This document shows, piece by piece, positions 1 to 10,732 of a stretch of 64,000 nucleotides of DNA. The stretch's first letter is position 1; the number at the start of each line of letters is the position of its first letter. Origin of the DNA: Nematocida ironsii (taxonomy: Eukaryota; Microsporidia); assembly GCA_001642415.1 (NCBI GenBank), contig LTDK01000179.1, forward strand, positions 62,001 through 126,000, given 5' to 3'. Under the pieces are notes generated by a model, which worked only from the letters and a program-made list of their open reading frames with translations, was not told the DNA's origin and searched no databases. The position numbers and the translations under genes were made by a program.

Positions 1-263
1 ATAGTTCCTGATTCATGAAGAGTGATTATTCCTGTTGTAGGGAGTGATTCTATCCCAAGTACTTTAGAAGGTGTAGGACAGAATCTTTCTTTATAAAGTG
101 CATCTTTATACATAAATACGTATCCATCTTTAGTCCCTAAATATATAATATTATTTACTGCACATACTGCAGTAGGATGTTTGCTTACTTCCCACTGTGA
201 TTCTTGTTTAAGCAAAGAAATACTTTCATAATTCTCTACTCTTGAGAGGTATCTGTCCACCAT
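1..263 (-). CDS. Partial propeller-like protein, N-terminal part
   Basis: An open frame starts at an ATG at 263 on the minus strand and runs off the left edge without a stop, giving 87 codons. The residues include a strand-turn pattern such as IIYLGTKDGYVFMY, typical of one blade of a WD40-like beta-propeller. The order (short N-terminus, then a blade with a GxxDGxV-type turn) resembles the start of HOPS/CORVET Vps11-type proteins, but this is a weak impression. The rest of the gene lies outside the window, so no function is assigned. Confidence 0.7.
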   Translation of the reverse strand, partial: MVDRYLSRVENYESISLLKQESQWEVSKHPTAVCAVNNIIYLGTKDGYVFMYKDALYKERFCPTPSKVLGIESLPTTGIITLHESGT

Positions 264-797
264 GGTAAAATTTAAATTTTAAACAGTCTGTTATTATACC
301 CATAAACCATCCCAATACATATGCATAGAACATACTTTACTGTATAAATATATCTGTACATTATATATTATTACTATGCTTTACTACAGTATATTTAAAT
401 TTAACCTGTAATTACTATGACTACATAATTCATATGTACATAAATTAGTATTATAAATATTAAAGAGTCGATGGCGTACTGTGAATATCTCTAAGGTGTA
501 TTACATCCACTTTATTTTAGGTTATTCTCGTGTTCTAAGTTAATTTTTAGGTTATTTCTGAGTCAGTTATAAATTTTCAATTGTTTATTATGTAGATGCA
601 TTTTTAGTTACAAATTGAAATTGTTAAGGAATTCTCCATTAGTAATAAATTACGTCTGAGAATATCCTGGAGTAATTCAGGCAAGAGACCTTTCCAACCA
701 ATCTTTCCGCATGTCTTAAGGCGAAAACAAAAATTATTTGTGGATTTTCTGACAACGTTTTATAGTTCATATAAGGAAATTAGCAATACGAAAAATA
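264..797. other. Intergenic, AT-rich spacer
   Basis: The spacer lies between a leftward and a rightward gene and so holds both upstream regions. The part from about 635 to 740 is less AT-rich than its surroundings and contains short inverted pieces (attctcc / ggagtaatt). I found no tRNA or other RNA signature there. No ORF of note. Confidence 0.5.
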
Positions 798-1445
798 ATG
801 AGAATAACTGTAAGACCGACTATTTTGCTATTACTAATTATTTCAGCTGCACTGGTTAAGCCCAACCCAGCACTTAACCCAGATGATATCCTGCCAAATC
901 ATACGCACAAACCACCCATTGAGAATGTAGATTCTTTCCTGCAGGTATTTGAAAAGCTAATGCATAATTTCCCCTCTTTTAAGTCAAAAGTGTTTCTGCG
1001 CCTGCACAAATTCATAGACCCAGACAGTCCAGATGCCACCAGCAACCCAGCCACATATTTTAGACTCAATGCAAATAACATACCAGAGCCAGATGAAGTA
1101 GTGAAAAAGTTCCAGTCAATACAAGATGCAACCAACATGATAAAGCAAGATACGCGCACACTAATAGCACAGATACAAAGGTCTGTAGACCAAATGTTCT
1201 TAAATGAAAAGGAGATACTACGGACAATAGACGGCCTAATGTCAGATGCAAATGAGATAATAGATCAGTACCAATCAGAGAGTGATCCATTAATACAGGC
1301 CAGTCTAGTGGTTAAGTTCAAGGCAAAGGAGAAGCAACTAATAAAATCAATCAAGGCAATTGGCCGTATAAGAAATTGGGAAAGAAAGATAAACAAAAGA
1401 CTCGCAGCATCCCGTCTCTCCAGAAAAATACTTCGCATTAAGTAA
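798..1445 (+). CDS. Predicted secreted helical protein
   Basis: A 215-residue protein of unknown function. It starts with a clear signal peptide: MRITVRP followed by a leucine/isoleucine core (TILLLLIISAALV), with likely cleavage near residues 20-25. The mature part is charged, mostly helical by composition, has no cysteine pattern and no second membrane segment, and ends in a basic stretch (RLSRKILRIK). The first ATG is in frame with no earlier one. Small secreted proteins without homologs are common host-exposed candidates in Nematocida; secretion is inferred from the N-terminus and the host-facing role is a guess. Confidence 0.75.
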   Translation: MRITVRPTILLLLIISAALVKPNPALNPDDILPNHTHKPPIENVDSFLQVFEKLMHNFPSFKSKVFLRLHKFIDPDSPDATSNPATYFRLNANNIPEPDEVVKKFQSIQDATNMIKQDTRTLIAQIQRSVDQMFLNEKEILRTIDGLMSDANEIIDQYQSESDPLIQASLVVKFKAKEKQLIKSIKAIGRIRNWERKINKRLAASRLSRKILRIK

Positions 1446-1767
1446 ATACCACTACATCCATATAATAACCTATTATCATACATATAACCCAATATAACCC
1501 TAAATTATCACAGTAATTCTTACACATATCTCCATATATTATACAGTAAAGTATACCAAATAATATTAGTACTACATCACATGAAGTAGTCCATTATATC
1601 AACTAATATTAACAGTATAATCATTATAACCAGAATTATCCATAAATTCATTTAAATTCAAATTTTCTCACATAAATTACTGGTATACCAGAATATTACT
1701 ATTATAAAAATAACAGTATAAATAAATCATTAAATATGCGTATAAAAGTATAAGATATATATTATAT
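1446..1767. other. Spacer between convergent genes
   Basis: AT-rich sequence between the convergent ends of the secreted-protein gene and MED6. It holds only short simple-sequence runs; I see no RNA gene, ORF or repeat family in it. Confidence 0.5.
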
Positions 1768-2259
1768 TTATCTCATATAATCAGTATAATAAGCATTAAA
1801 TAAACCAGATACTCTCCCTGTACTTATTTTCTTCTTCTCAGTCTGTAAATGAGTTGTTTCTAAGAATGGCATACTCTCTAATGAATTATACATAGAAAAT
1901 AGAATATTTGTATATCTAGTAGAGAATACTTCCTTTTCTGTTGGTGATTGGTATATTGTACCATTCATTACATAGAAGTAGTCTAATACATTTATTTTAT
2001 CTGGTGATATTCTATTACACTTCTTAATAATGAACAGTGTTGGTTCTATTGCATACGTAATAATATACTGTATACCACACATTTTAGTAAGGAATATATC
2101 TAAGGAATCATTATTCCTGTGAATATTTTGCATTTTAAGTATTTCATTATTACAATTCCTATCATAAAATTGTGAATATGAGAAGTATTCCATTAATGTA
2201 TCTTTTGATAAAATATTCTCCTGTAACCAGAGCGAGTCTCTGAAGCAAGTATTCTCCAT
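1768..2259 (-). CDS. MED6: Mediator complex subunit 6
   Basis: A 163-residue protein matching the conserved N-terminal domain of MED6, a head-module subunit of Mediator that links activators to RNA polymerase II. The family block is easy to see: EYFSYSQFYDRNCNNEILKM near the start, then a GIQY...EPTLFIIKKCNRISPD segment and a YY/FYV.NGTIYQSP motif. The protein stops shortly after this domain, so it is shorter than most fungal MED6 proteins, as usual for compacted microsporidian genes. The ATG at 2259 starts just before the conserved block. Its upstream region is the 75-bp tandem repeat shared with the divergent UBA2 gene. Confidence 0.88.
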   Translation of the reverse strand: MENTCFRDSLWLQENILSKDTLMEYFSYSQFYDRNCNNEILKMQNIHRNNDSLDIFLTKMCGIQYIITYAIEPTLFIIKKCNRISPDKINVLDYFYVMNGTIYQSPTEKEVFSTRYTNILFSMYNSLESMPFLETTHLQTEKKKISTGRVSGLFNAYYTDYMR

Positions 2260-2338
2260 AAAATATAAAATTTTTTTATTTATATAGATATTACTATTAC
2301 TTATTACATAATGTATAATAAATCCAGTAGTATGTTAA

Positions 2339-2520
2339 TGCATTACTTATTATGTTATGTGTATTATATATTACTTATTACATAATGTGTATTATATAAT
2401 GTATTATAAGATATATATTACTTATTACATAATGTGTATTATATATTACTTATTACATAATGTGTATTATATAATGTATTATAAGATATGCATTACTTAT
2501 TACATAATGTGTATTATATT
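2339..2520. repeat. 75-bp tandem repeat, MED6-UBA2 promoter region
   Basis: A unit ending in gtattataagatat recurs with a 75-base period (unit ends at 2414 and 2489), followed by a partial third copy. Each unit contains two copies of the dispersed attacttattacataatgtg element. The array is almost the entire spacer between the divergent MED6 and UBA2 genes. It is open on the plus strand and so artificially extends the UBA2 frame upstream as a tyrosine/isoleucine-rich stretch; the real UBA2 ATG is at 2558. Confidence 0.85.
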
Positions 2521-2557
2521 CTGTGTACTATATATATTATTTTTTTTTATTTTTTTA

Positions 2558-4210
2558 ATGACCAACAGTATTTTACTAATAGGTGCAGGTGGAATAGGTT
2601 CAGAAGTAGTAAATCTTCTGATAAAACACTATAAAGGTGATCTATGCATTATAGATTATGATAAAATAGAGTTATCCAATCTTAATAGGCAATATTTCTA
2701 TAATAATTCAGATATAAACAAGTATAAAGCAGAAGTACTCTCTGATAGAATAAGTAAATATACTAAAAATATAAAAATATCTTATTATATAGATGATATA
2801 AAGTATAAAAAGTTTAATGTTGATTTTTTTAAAAATTTTCAGTTAATAATCAGTTGTGTTGATAATATTTCAACCCGTAAGCATATAAATATGATGGGTA
2901 TCCTGTCTAATACAGTAATAATAGAAAGTGGTTCATCTGGGTATGATGGTGAGGTGTATGTAATACATAATAAGCATACGGAGTGTTATGAGTGCAGGAA
3001 TATAACAGAGGTAAAGACGTATCCTATATGTACATTAAGGCAGATACCTAAAGAATGGCATAATTGTGTACACTGGGCTAAGTATGATATAATAGACAGA
3101 CTAGAATATAATGAACAAAGTGTAATAAGTAATGACGAGAGTGCAGAACATAATGAACAAAGTGTAATAAGTAATGACGAGAGTGATAAGAGTGCAGAAT
3201 ATAGTACACATAGTGTAATAAGTAATGATGATAGTGCAGAACATAATGAACAAAGTGTAATAAGTAATGATGAGAGTGCAGAACATAGTACACATAGTGT
3301 AATAAGTAATGATGATAGTGCAGAACATAGTACACATAGTTTAATAAGTAATACTTCTGATAGTACTTCTGATGGTATAGAACATAGTACACATAGTGTA
3401 ATAAGTAATGATGATAGTGCAGAATATAGTACACATAGTGTAATAAGTAATACTTCTGATAGTACATCTGATGGTATAGAATATATTACTAATGATGTAA
3501 TAAGTACTGATATTAATAGATTAAATATAACTAATAGTGTAATAAGTAATACTTATGATACAATGTGTAATAATATAAAACATATTAATCATAGTGTAAT
3601 AAGTAATAATTATGATACATTTGATAATACTGTATCTATTAATACATTAAATATGATACATAAGGTATTTAATATTAATATTAACACATTATGTAATATA
3701 TCTTATAATAATATGATTAAATTAGTACATTTACTATCTGAGTATAAAGCAAACCAGTATAATATTACAGTACCAGATATAAATACGACTAAATCCATTT
3801 TAGATAACACAATTCCATCTATTATCACTACAAACACAATTATTGCTAATATTATAATACTTATGATACAATGTGTAAGAAATAATATCTATAATAATGT
3901 TTATTATATTAATAATAATATAAGGCGGGTTAAAGGTATAAAATATAATGATAATTGTAGCATATGTTCTGCACATAAATATATAATAAATATTAAGCAT
4001 AATTATACATTATATAATATACTATGTGTAATAAGTATTAGTATAACTAAGTATACTATTATATTAAAGGATACTTATTTATTATATGATAATGAATATA
4101 AGGATAATTTAAATATACAAATAAGTTCATTAAATATAGGTAAAGGTAGCATAATTAAAGTAATCAATAAAAATATAAGGAGTATAATATATATAAATGA
4201 TATAGTATAA
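2558..4210 (+). CDS. UBA2: SUMO-activating enzyme subunit UBA2
   Basis: A 550-residue catalytic subunit of the SUMO E1. Visible are the nucleotide loop GAGGIG (9-14), the DYDKIELSNLNRQ adenylation block (33-45), zinc cysteines C143/C146 (CYEC), the thioester cysteine C158 in YPICTLRQIP, and the NC..HWAK segment after it. A second zinc pair (CSIC) appears near the C-terminus, followed by a ubiquitin-fold-like end. Between about residue 185 and 400 the catalytic-cysteine domain is largely replaced by a low-complexity insert of repeated SVISN units whose DNA equals the intergenic repeat. The ATG at 2558 follows a T-rich leader and is preferred to upstream in-frame Mets that lie in the tandem repeat. 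The adenylation core seems intact, so it is probably active. Confidence 0.88.
   Translation: MTNSILLIGAGGIGSEVVNLLIKHYKGDLCIIDYDKIELSNLNRQYFYNNSDINKYKAEVLSDRISKYTKNIKISYYIDDIKYKKFNVDFFKNFQLIISCVDNISTRKHINMMGILSNTVIIESGSSGYDGEVYVIHNKHTECYECRNITEVKTYPICTLRQIPKEWHNCVHWAKYDIIDRLEYNEQSVISNDESAEHNEQSVISNDESDKSAEYSTHSVISNDDSAEHNEQSVISNDESAEHSTHSVISNDDSAEHSTHSLISNTSDSTSDGIEHSTHSVISNDDSAEYSTHSVISNTSDSTSDGIEYITNDVISTDINRLNITNSVISNTYDTMCNNIKHINHSVISNNYDTFDNTVSINTLNMIHKVFNININTLCNISYNNMIKLVHLLSEYKANQYNITVPDINTTKSILDNTIPSIITTNTIIANIIILMIQCVRNNIYNNVYYINNNIRRVKGIKYNDNCSICSAHKYIINIKHNYTLYNILCVISISITKYTIILKDTYLLYDNEYKDNLNIQISSLNIGKGSIIKVINKNIRSIIYINDIV
3108..3620 (+). repeat. In-frame SVISN repeat expansion inside UBA2
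   Basis: The unit agtgtaataagtaat, translated Ser-Val-Ile-Ser-Asn, occurs nine times exactly plus SLISN and DVIST variants. They are joined by spacers such as DESAEHNEQ, DDSAEHSTH and TSDSTSDGIE. The same 15-mer fills the neighbouring spacers. All copies in the gene have the same orientation and the same reading phase. Confidence 0.9.
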
Positions 4211-4860
4211 AGTAATAATAAAAGTATAAAATATAATATATTATGTGTAATAAGTAATATATATAAATATATAATAAAACAAGTAATAAATATGGTATAA
4301 TATAGTATATAATGTGTAATAAGTAATGTGTATATGATAAAATATAATATATTATGTGTAATAAGTAATAAGTTATAATAAAATATAATATATTATGTAT
4401 AATAAGTAATATATAGTACACTATGTGTAATAAGTAATGCATAATGTGTAATAAATAATGTACAGTGTGTAATAAGTAATACATGGTGTGATTGTAATAA
4501 ATAATATAATATACAATGTGTAATAAGTTATGCACTATGTGTAATAAGTTATAACATATAGTACACTATGTGTAATAAGTAATGTTATATTGTGTAATAA
4601 GTAATGCATAATGTGTAATAAATAATGTACAGTGTGTAATAAGTAATGTTATATTGTGTAATAAGTTATGCACTATGTGTAATAAGTTCTAATAAAATAA
4701 TAAATAATAACAACTTATAATAATATATACAATATATACTATACTATGTGTAATAAGTTATATAATAAGTTGTATACAATTATTACTATAATATATTATA
4801 CTATGTGTAATATATATTATATAGTATACAGTATATAATAAATAATGAATATTTTAATCT
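4211..4860. repeat. Dispersed gtgtaataagtaatg repeat cluster
   Basis: About 650 bases between the convergent UBA2 and forkhead genes consist almost wholly of variants of tgtgtaataagtaatg separated by short AT spacers (for example around 4308-4326, 4420-4480, 4560-4690 and 4740-4810). Orientation is uniformly gtgtaataagt on the plus strand. Open frames read on the minus strand here (tyrosine/leucine/histidine rich) are artefacts of the repeat. Confidence 0.85.
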
Positions 4861-4881
4861 ATTGTATTTAATTACATAGTA

Positions 4882-6315
<1,434 letters not shown>

Positions 6316-6336
6316 TTGTCTTTTTAATTTTATTTT

Positions 6337-7092
6337 ATGGTGACAGTCGTATTACAGAATGCAAACATTGAAGTAATTAACACAAAAAGAGGTAAATTCC
6401 TGCTATCAAGTGACATGAATGAAGCAAAAAAAAGAATCAACAGAAATCAGTACAGACCAGATATCTTACACCAATGCTTACTAATCCTACTGGATTCACC
6501 ACTGAATAAATCAGGCCAGCTAGAAATTCTAATAGAATTAACAACAAAAAAAATAATAAAATTAAATAAGTCCATTCGTATACCAAGAGTATACAACAGG
6601 TTTAATGGACTATTTGTACAATTATTAGAGAGACACAGAATATACTCAGAAGAGAGTAGAATAGAACTAATGAAAGTAGAGAAAGAAGGGATAGAGTACT
6701 TTATAAGTAATGATAGTATAAAAATAGGATTATCACAGGAGGGAGAGAATTTCTATGAAATAATAAAAAAAAATAATACAGAATATAATACGTATAGTAC
6801 AGTAAATAATGATAATAGTACAATAAATAATAGACATAGTGTAATAAGTAATAATAATAACACAATGTGTAATAAATTATATAATGATAATAATACAGAA
6901 TATAATACACATAGTGTAATAAGTAATACTAAAATACCACCATACGTATTTTATATTAATGCAATATCAAGTGGTGATGACCCTAACAAAGGAATGGATT
7001 ATATCTTATCATTATCTTCTTATGGATTATCTGCTGCTACTTGTTGTTCTAAGATATGCACGTACTTTGAAGAAGTATTGAATATATTTTAA
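6337..7092 (+). CDS. EMG1: rRNA pseudouridine N1-methyltransferase EMG1/NEP1
   Basis: A 251-residue SPOUT-class methyltransferase that modifies a conserved pseudouridine in 18S rRNA and is needed for 40S assembly in the nucleolus. Hallmarks: RPDILHQCLLILLDSPLNKSG (40-60), RIPRVYNRFNGLFVQLL (81-97), and the C-terminal SAM/knot region with SSYGLSAATCCSKICTYFEEV (227-247). Residues about 146-199, just before the FYINAISSG strand, are an asparagine/serine/threonine-rich insert containing two SVISN units identical in DNA to the flanking intergenic repeat. The insert lies between conserved blocks, so the catalytic fold is probably kept. The ATG follows the leader ttttaattttatttt. Confidence 0.9.
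   Translation: MVTVVLQNANIEVINTKRGKFLLSSDMNEAKKRINRNQYRPDILHQCLLILLDSPLNKSGQLEILIELTTKKIIKLNKSIRIPRVYNRFNGLFVQLLERHRIYSEESRIELMKVEKEGIEYFISNDSIKIGLSQEGENFYEIIKKNNTEYNTYSTVNNDNSTINNRHSVISNNNNTMCNKLYNDNNTEYNTHSVISNTKIPPYVFYINAISSGDDPNKGMDYILSLSSYGLSAATCCSKICTYFEEVLNIF
6772..6933 (+). repeat. In-frame repeat insert inside EMG1
   Basis: This coding stretch holds two in-phase copies of agtgtaataagtaat plus degenerate relatives (aatacgtatagtacagtaaataat, aatagtacaataaataat). Composition and sequence match the adjacent spacer repeats rather than the rest of the gene. Confidence 0.8.
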
Positions 7093-7560
7093 TAAAATAT
7101 AATACACATAGAGTAAAAATAAATAATAGAATATAAATATTAATATACATTGTGTAATATATTATAATATATATTAATAATAGTGTAATAAGTTATAGTA
7201 TATAGTATTAATTAATAATACAATGTGTAATAAGTAATGATAATATAATATACAATGTGTAATAAGTAATGTATATATGCTTTATATTATGTGCTATGTG
7301 TAATAAGTAATGTATATATGCTGTATATTATGTGCTATGTGTAATAAGTAATGTATAATATAATGTGTATTACTTATTACATATTGTATACTATTTATTG
7401 CGCGTCATACATTACTTATTACATATTGTATATTATATTATCATTACTTATTACACATAGCACATAATATACAGCATATATACATTACTTATTACACATT
7501 GTATTATTAATTAATACTATATACTATAACTTATTACACTATTATTAATATATATTATAT
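7093..7560. repeat. Large inverted repeat made of dispersed repeat modules
   Basis: Arms 7163-7239 and 7483-7559 are perfect reverse complements over 77 bases by direct reading. An inner module at 7311-7353 is matched in reverse at 7442-7484. The left side has an extra stretch (7240-7310, two more modules) with no counterpart next to the right outer arm. Between the arms the same gtgtaataagtaatg / cattacttattacac elements continue. The structure lies between NEP1 and actin. Confidence 0.9.
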
Positions 7561-7761
7561 AAATATCTTTTTGATTTTCTTAATTTGGTAATTTTCTTTA
7601 ATTTTCTTTCCTTTTTTGGTATATTCTGTTTTTAGTTATTTATAACTGTTTTATCCCTTTTTGGTAATAATTATTTCATTATTTTATTTAAAAATGAATA
7701 ATTATCAAATTACAAACAATTTCCTAATTATTTATTTTTCTTTTTGTTTTCCCCCTGTAAA
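7561..7761 (+). promoter_or_regulatory. Actin upstream region
   Basis: About 200 repeat-free bases precede the actin ATG. They are strongly T-rich (tttttggt twice, near 7613 and 7658) and end in a pyrimidine-rich leader ttttccccctgtaaa directly before the start. This is consistent with a short-leader promoter of a highly expressed gene; no specific binding site is claimed. Confidence 0.4.
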
Positions 7762-8886
7762 ATGGCAGACGAAGCAAACAAAGCATTAGTAATAGATAAT
7801 GGATCTGGAATGTGTAAGGCAGGTTTCTCAGGAGATGATGGACCAAGAGCTGTTTTTGCAAGTATAATAGGTAAACCAAGGCACCAGGGTGTTATGGTTG
7901 GTATGGGACAGAAAGAGTCTTATGTAGGAGAAGAGGCTCAGACCAGAAGAGGTATCCTTACACTTAAGTACCCTATTGAACACGGGATAGTTAATGACTG
8001 GGATGCAATGGAGAAGATCTGGCACCATACATTCTACAATGAGTTAAGAGTGGCACCAGAAGAGCACCCAGTGTTAATGACTGAGGCACCACTTAACCCA
8101 AAATTAAACAGAGAGAAGATGACTCAGATTATGTTTGAAACTTTCAACTGCCCATCCTTCTACGTAGCCATACAGGCAGTCCTCTCACTTTACTCCAGTG
8201 GAAGGACCACCGGTATTGTACTGGACTCTGGTGATGGTGTAACCCATACTGTGCCCATTTATGAAGGATATTCTTTACCACACGCTATTTCTAGATTGGA
8301 TCTGGCAGGAAGGGATTTGACTGATTACCTCATGAGAATCCTTACTGAGAAGGGATACACATTCACTACAACAGCTGAAAGAGAAATAGTCAGAAGCATA
8401 AAGGAGTCACTCTGCTACGTGGCACCAAACTTTGATGCAGAAATGGCAAAGACATCCAGTGAGCTTGAGAAGAGTTATGAACTCCCAGATGGTCAGAATA
8501 TTACCATTGGAAATGAAAGGTTCAGAGCACCTGAAGCACTCTTCCAACCATCATTTATGGGATTGGAGACTGTCGGTATCCATGAGACATGCTTTAACTC
8601 AATCATGAAGTGTGATGTGGATATAAGAAAGGATCTTTACTCAAATATTGTTCTATCTGGTGGTACTACACTTTACCAGGGTATGCCAGACAGAATGCAA
8701 GATGAAATCTCTAAATTAGCACCTGCTTCCATGAAAGTAAAGGTGGTGGCTAACCCAGAGAGGAAGTACAGCGTATGGATTGGTGGATCAATTTTAGCAT
8801 CACTTGGTACTTTCCAACAAATGTGGATTAGTAAGGCTGAGTATGATGAATGCGGTCCTTCTGTGGTCCACAGAAAATGCTTTTAA
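7762..8886 (+). CDS. ACT1: Actin
   Basis: A 374-residue actin, full length for the family (about 375). Visible are the first phosphate loop [38 protein letters not shown], the second phosphate loop [34 protein letters not shown] and the C-terminus SVVHRKCF. The start at 7762 gives [16 protein letters not shown], the usual N-terminal length. Codon choice is shifted to C-ending and AAG/GGA codons relative to neighbours, as expected for high expression. Confidence 0.98.
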   Translation: MADEANKALVIDNGSGMCKAGFSGDDGPRAVFASIIGKPRHQGVMVGMGQKESYVGEEAQTRRGILTLKYPIEHGIVNDWDAMEKIWHHTFYNELRVAPEEHPVLMTEAPLNPKLNREKMTQIMFETFNCPSFYVAIQAVLSLYSSGRTTGIVLDSGDGVTHTVPIYEGYSLPHAISRLDLAGRDLTDYLMRILTEKGYTFTTTAEREIVRSIKESLCYVAPNFDAEMAKTSSELEKSYELPDGQNITIGNERFRAPEALFQPSFMGLETVGIHETCFNSIMKCDVDIRKDLYSNIVLSGGTTLYQGMPDRMQDEISKLAPASMKVKVVANPERKYSVWIGGSILASLGTFQQMWISKAEYDECGPSVVHRKCF

Positions 8887-9163
8887 ATAAAAGGCTAACT
8901 GAAAATTCCGATTGGAAGACCTTCCTGGTTTTATTTATTTTTTTTTATTGTACACCATGAAAATATCATAAAAATAATGAAAATATCACGAAAATCAATA
9001 GAAATCATGAGAAATTCATGGATAAATGAGTGAATACGTGTGAGATAATGATACTTATGGTATTATTGGATGATTACTGGTATAAATGTACTTTATGCAT
9101 ATTTTTACATAACCCGATATAACCCGAAATTAAAATATAAATGGAAATCTTTCTTTTTCATGC
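8887..9163. other. Spacer with one ATAACCCG motif pair
   Basis: AT-rich spacer downstream of actin. At 9109-9130 a doubled ATAACCCG motif (ataacccgat then ataacccgaaat) lies 33 bases before the POLE2 start. An ATG at 9160 opens only a four-codon frame ending at 9174 that overlaps the POLE2 start. Confidence 0.6.
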
Positions 9164-10402
9164 ATGCAGGATGACAGAATTCTTCAAAAAGAATGCATAA
9201 ACCCATCAGAAGATTCGATGAAAACCCTGTCAGATATGGAAATATACAGAATATTCACACAGGAAAGAGAAATACCCTTATCACAAAATGTAATAAAATA
9301 CATAAAACAGCACATGACGTATACTACCATAGAAATATATGCAGATATAATTAAAGCAAATTATACCACAGGAATACTCACAGAAGAAGCCGTACATGAA
9401 TCCATTAAAAATATAAAGAAGGAAAGAAGAATAATCGAAATATCCCCAGTGAAGTATACACCAGAAGGTATAAAAAGGTATAAAATACTTAAAGACAGGA
9501 TTATTCAACAGAAAAATTCAATTGTAACACTAAAACCAAATGTGAATTCAATTATTTTCGGAATGGTGCGTATTTCAGATTCTGGCCGTATAGAAATTGA
9601 TGATGAAGATGACTCTGTCACGGTCTCTGAAATAAAAAAAAATGAATATTTTTTAGGAAGGGGAATTTGTGCAGGATTTGAAGGAGTACTCACAGAAAAT
9701 GGATACTCTGTTGAAAAAATACATTTACCAGAAAGTAAAGTTCACAATAATAGTTCAATCCTGAGTATTCCTAATTTTATTGTGATTTCACAGTTTATAC
9801 CCACAGAAGAATCCATAAAGCGTATAAATAATATACTGAAGGTGTACACTGAATATGAAATAAGTTTATGTTCTGTGATTATTATGGTACATGAAAGGGT
9901 GAACATAATAAATGTACGTACAGAGATAGAGAATAAAATATCTGGGGAGTATAAGGAAATTGAATTTATACTGATTCCTGGGGTTGGGAGTAAATATTTC
10001 TATCCACATGGAGAGTGTTCTGTGTACAGGAATATTTCATTGGGTACAAATCCGTGTGAAGTAAAAATAGAGAATAACGTATTTTTAATTGGATCGTTTG
10101 ATTTAATAGATGGAATACGTGAGGAGTGTGTGTTTAATGGGGATTTTAGGAAAGAGTTAAGTAAAACACTTTTAACACAGGCATCATTTAACCCATTTAT
10201 TCATTATACAGACTTATCCTATACAGAGGATTTCCTTGGGATGATTATAGGGGATTCTTACGACTGTTTTACGCATACGCATAATAATCAGATATTTTCT
10301 GTATGTGGTGATTTTGAGAAGAGTGAAGGACAGTTCCTTTTCTTTAATGGGGCTGAAAGAGTATTTGAGATATGTTCATATGGTGACTTATCAACTGAGT
10401 AA
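9164..10402 (+). CDS. POLE2: DNA polymerase epsilon subunit B (Dpb2)
   Basis: A 412-residue protein with the layout of replicative polymerase B-subunits: N-terminal helical part, OB-fold (about 125-200, with IIFGMVRISDSGRIEIDDED), and an inactive calcineurin-like phosphoesterase region. Epsilon-type signatures are FILIPGVGSK, the TNPCEVKI block followed by DLIDGIREECVF, and a C-terminus LLTQASFNPF...IGDSYDCF that parallels the ADKYDPF region of POLE2. It is clearly closer to POLE2 than to POLA2 or POLD2 by these motifs. The ATG at 9164 is used here; M19 is an alternative start because of a tiny overlapping upstream ATG. Confidence 0.78.
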   Translation: MQDDRILQKECINPSEDSMKTLSDMEIYRIFTQEREIPLSQNVIKYIKQHMTYTTIEIYADIIKANYTTGILTEEAVHESIKNIKKERRIIEISPVKYTPEGIKRYKILKDRIIQQKNSIVTLKPNVNSIIFGMVRISDSGRIEIDDEDDSVTVSEIKKNEYFLGRGICAGFEGVLTENGYSVEKIHLPESKVHNNSSILSIPNFIVISQFIPTEESIKRINNILKVYTEYEISLCSVIIMVHERVNIINVRTEIENKISGEYKEIEFILIPGVGSKYFYPHGECSVYRNISLGTNPCEVKIENNVFLIGSFDLIDGIREECVFNGDFRKELSKTLLTQASFNPFIHYTDLSYTEDFLGMIIGDSYDCFTHTHNNQIFSVCGDFEKSEGQFLFFNGAERVFEICSYGDLSTE

Positions 10403-10732
10403 ATAACCCGAAATCTATAAAATTCATAATCTATAATCTATAAAAATAACGGTTATTTCGGGTTATTAATAGAAATAATAAACGTATTCTTATGATGTAT
10501 TAATATATGACTGTTTATTGTGGTAATAATACGTTATTTCTTATATAACCAGAAATATTTAAGTATATTTCTAATAATTACTTGAGTATTTATAATTTCG
10601 GGTTATATCGGGTTATTATTCATCCTATTAGTAATACTATACACTTATACTTATACAGTATTCATGTATAACCCGAAATTATACTTTTGTTATCCCCATA
10701 TAAATACGTTATCCATGAAAAGTAAATTTTTT
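10403..10732. other. Spacer with four ATAACCCGAAAT motif sites
   Basis: Motif sites are at 10403-10414, 10455-10466, 10595-10616 (doubled) and 10668-10679, in both orientations. Otherwise AT-rich. An in-frame ATG at 10664 overlaps the last motif copy, which argues that it is not the start of the next gene. Confidence 0.65.

Noticed and set aside
2357..2557. In-frame upstream extension of UBA2 by 67 codons
   Set aside because: It translates the 75-bp tandem repeat as a Tyr/Ile-rich stretch; the E1 fold begins directly after the Met at 2558, which follows a T-rich leader.
3078..3467. Antisense ORF of 129 codons in UBA2, and similar Tyr/Leu/His-rich ORFs at 4164-4535, 5580-5861, 6701-6910 and 14901-15182
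   Set aside because: They are the antisense reading of the repeat, which is open in all frames; composition is of the repeat and there is no conserved pattern.
7744..7761. Upstream start of actin at 7744
   Set aside because: The codon is TTG; the ATG at 7762 gives a standard actin N-terminus.
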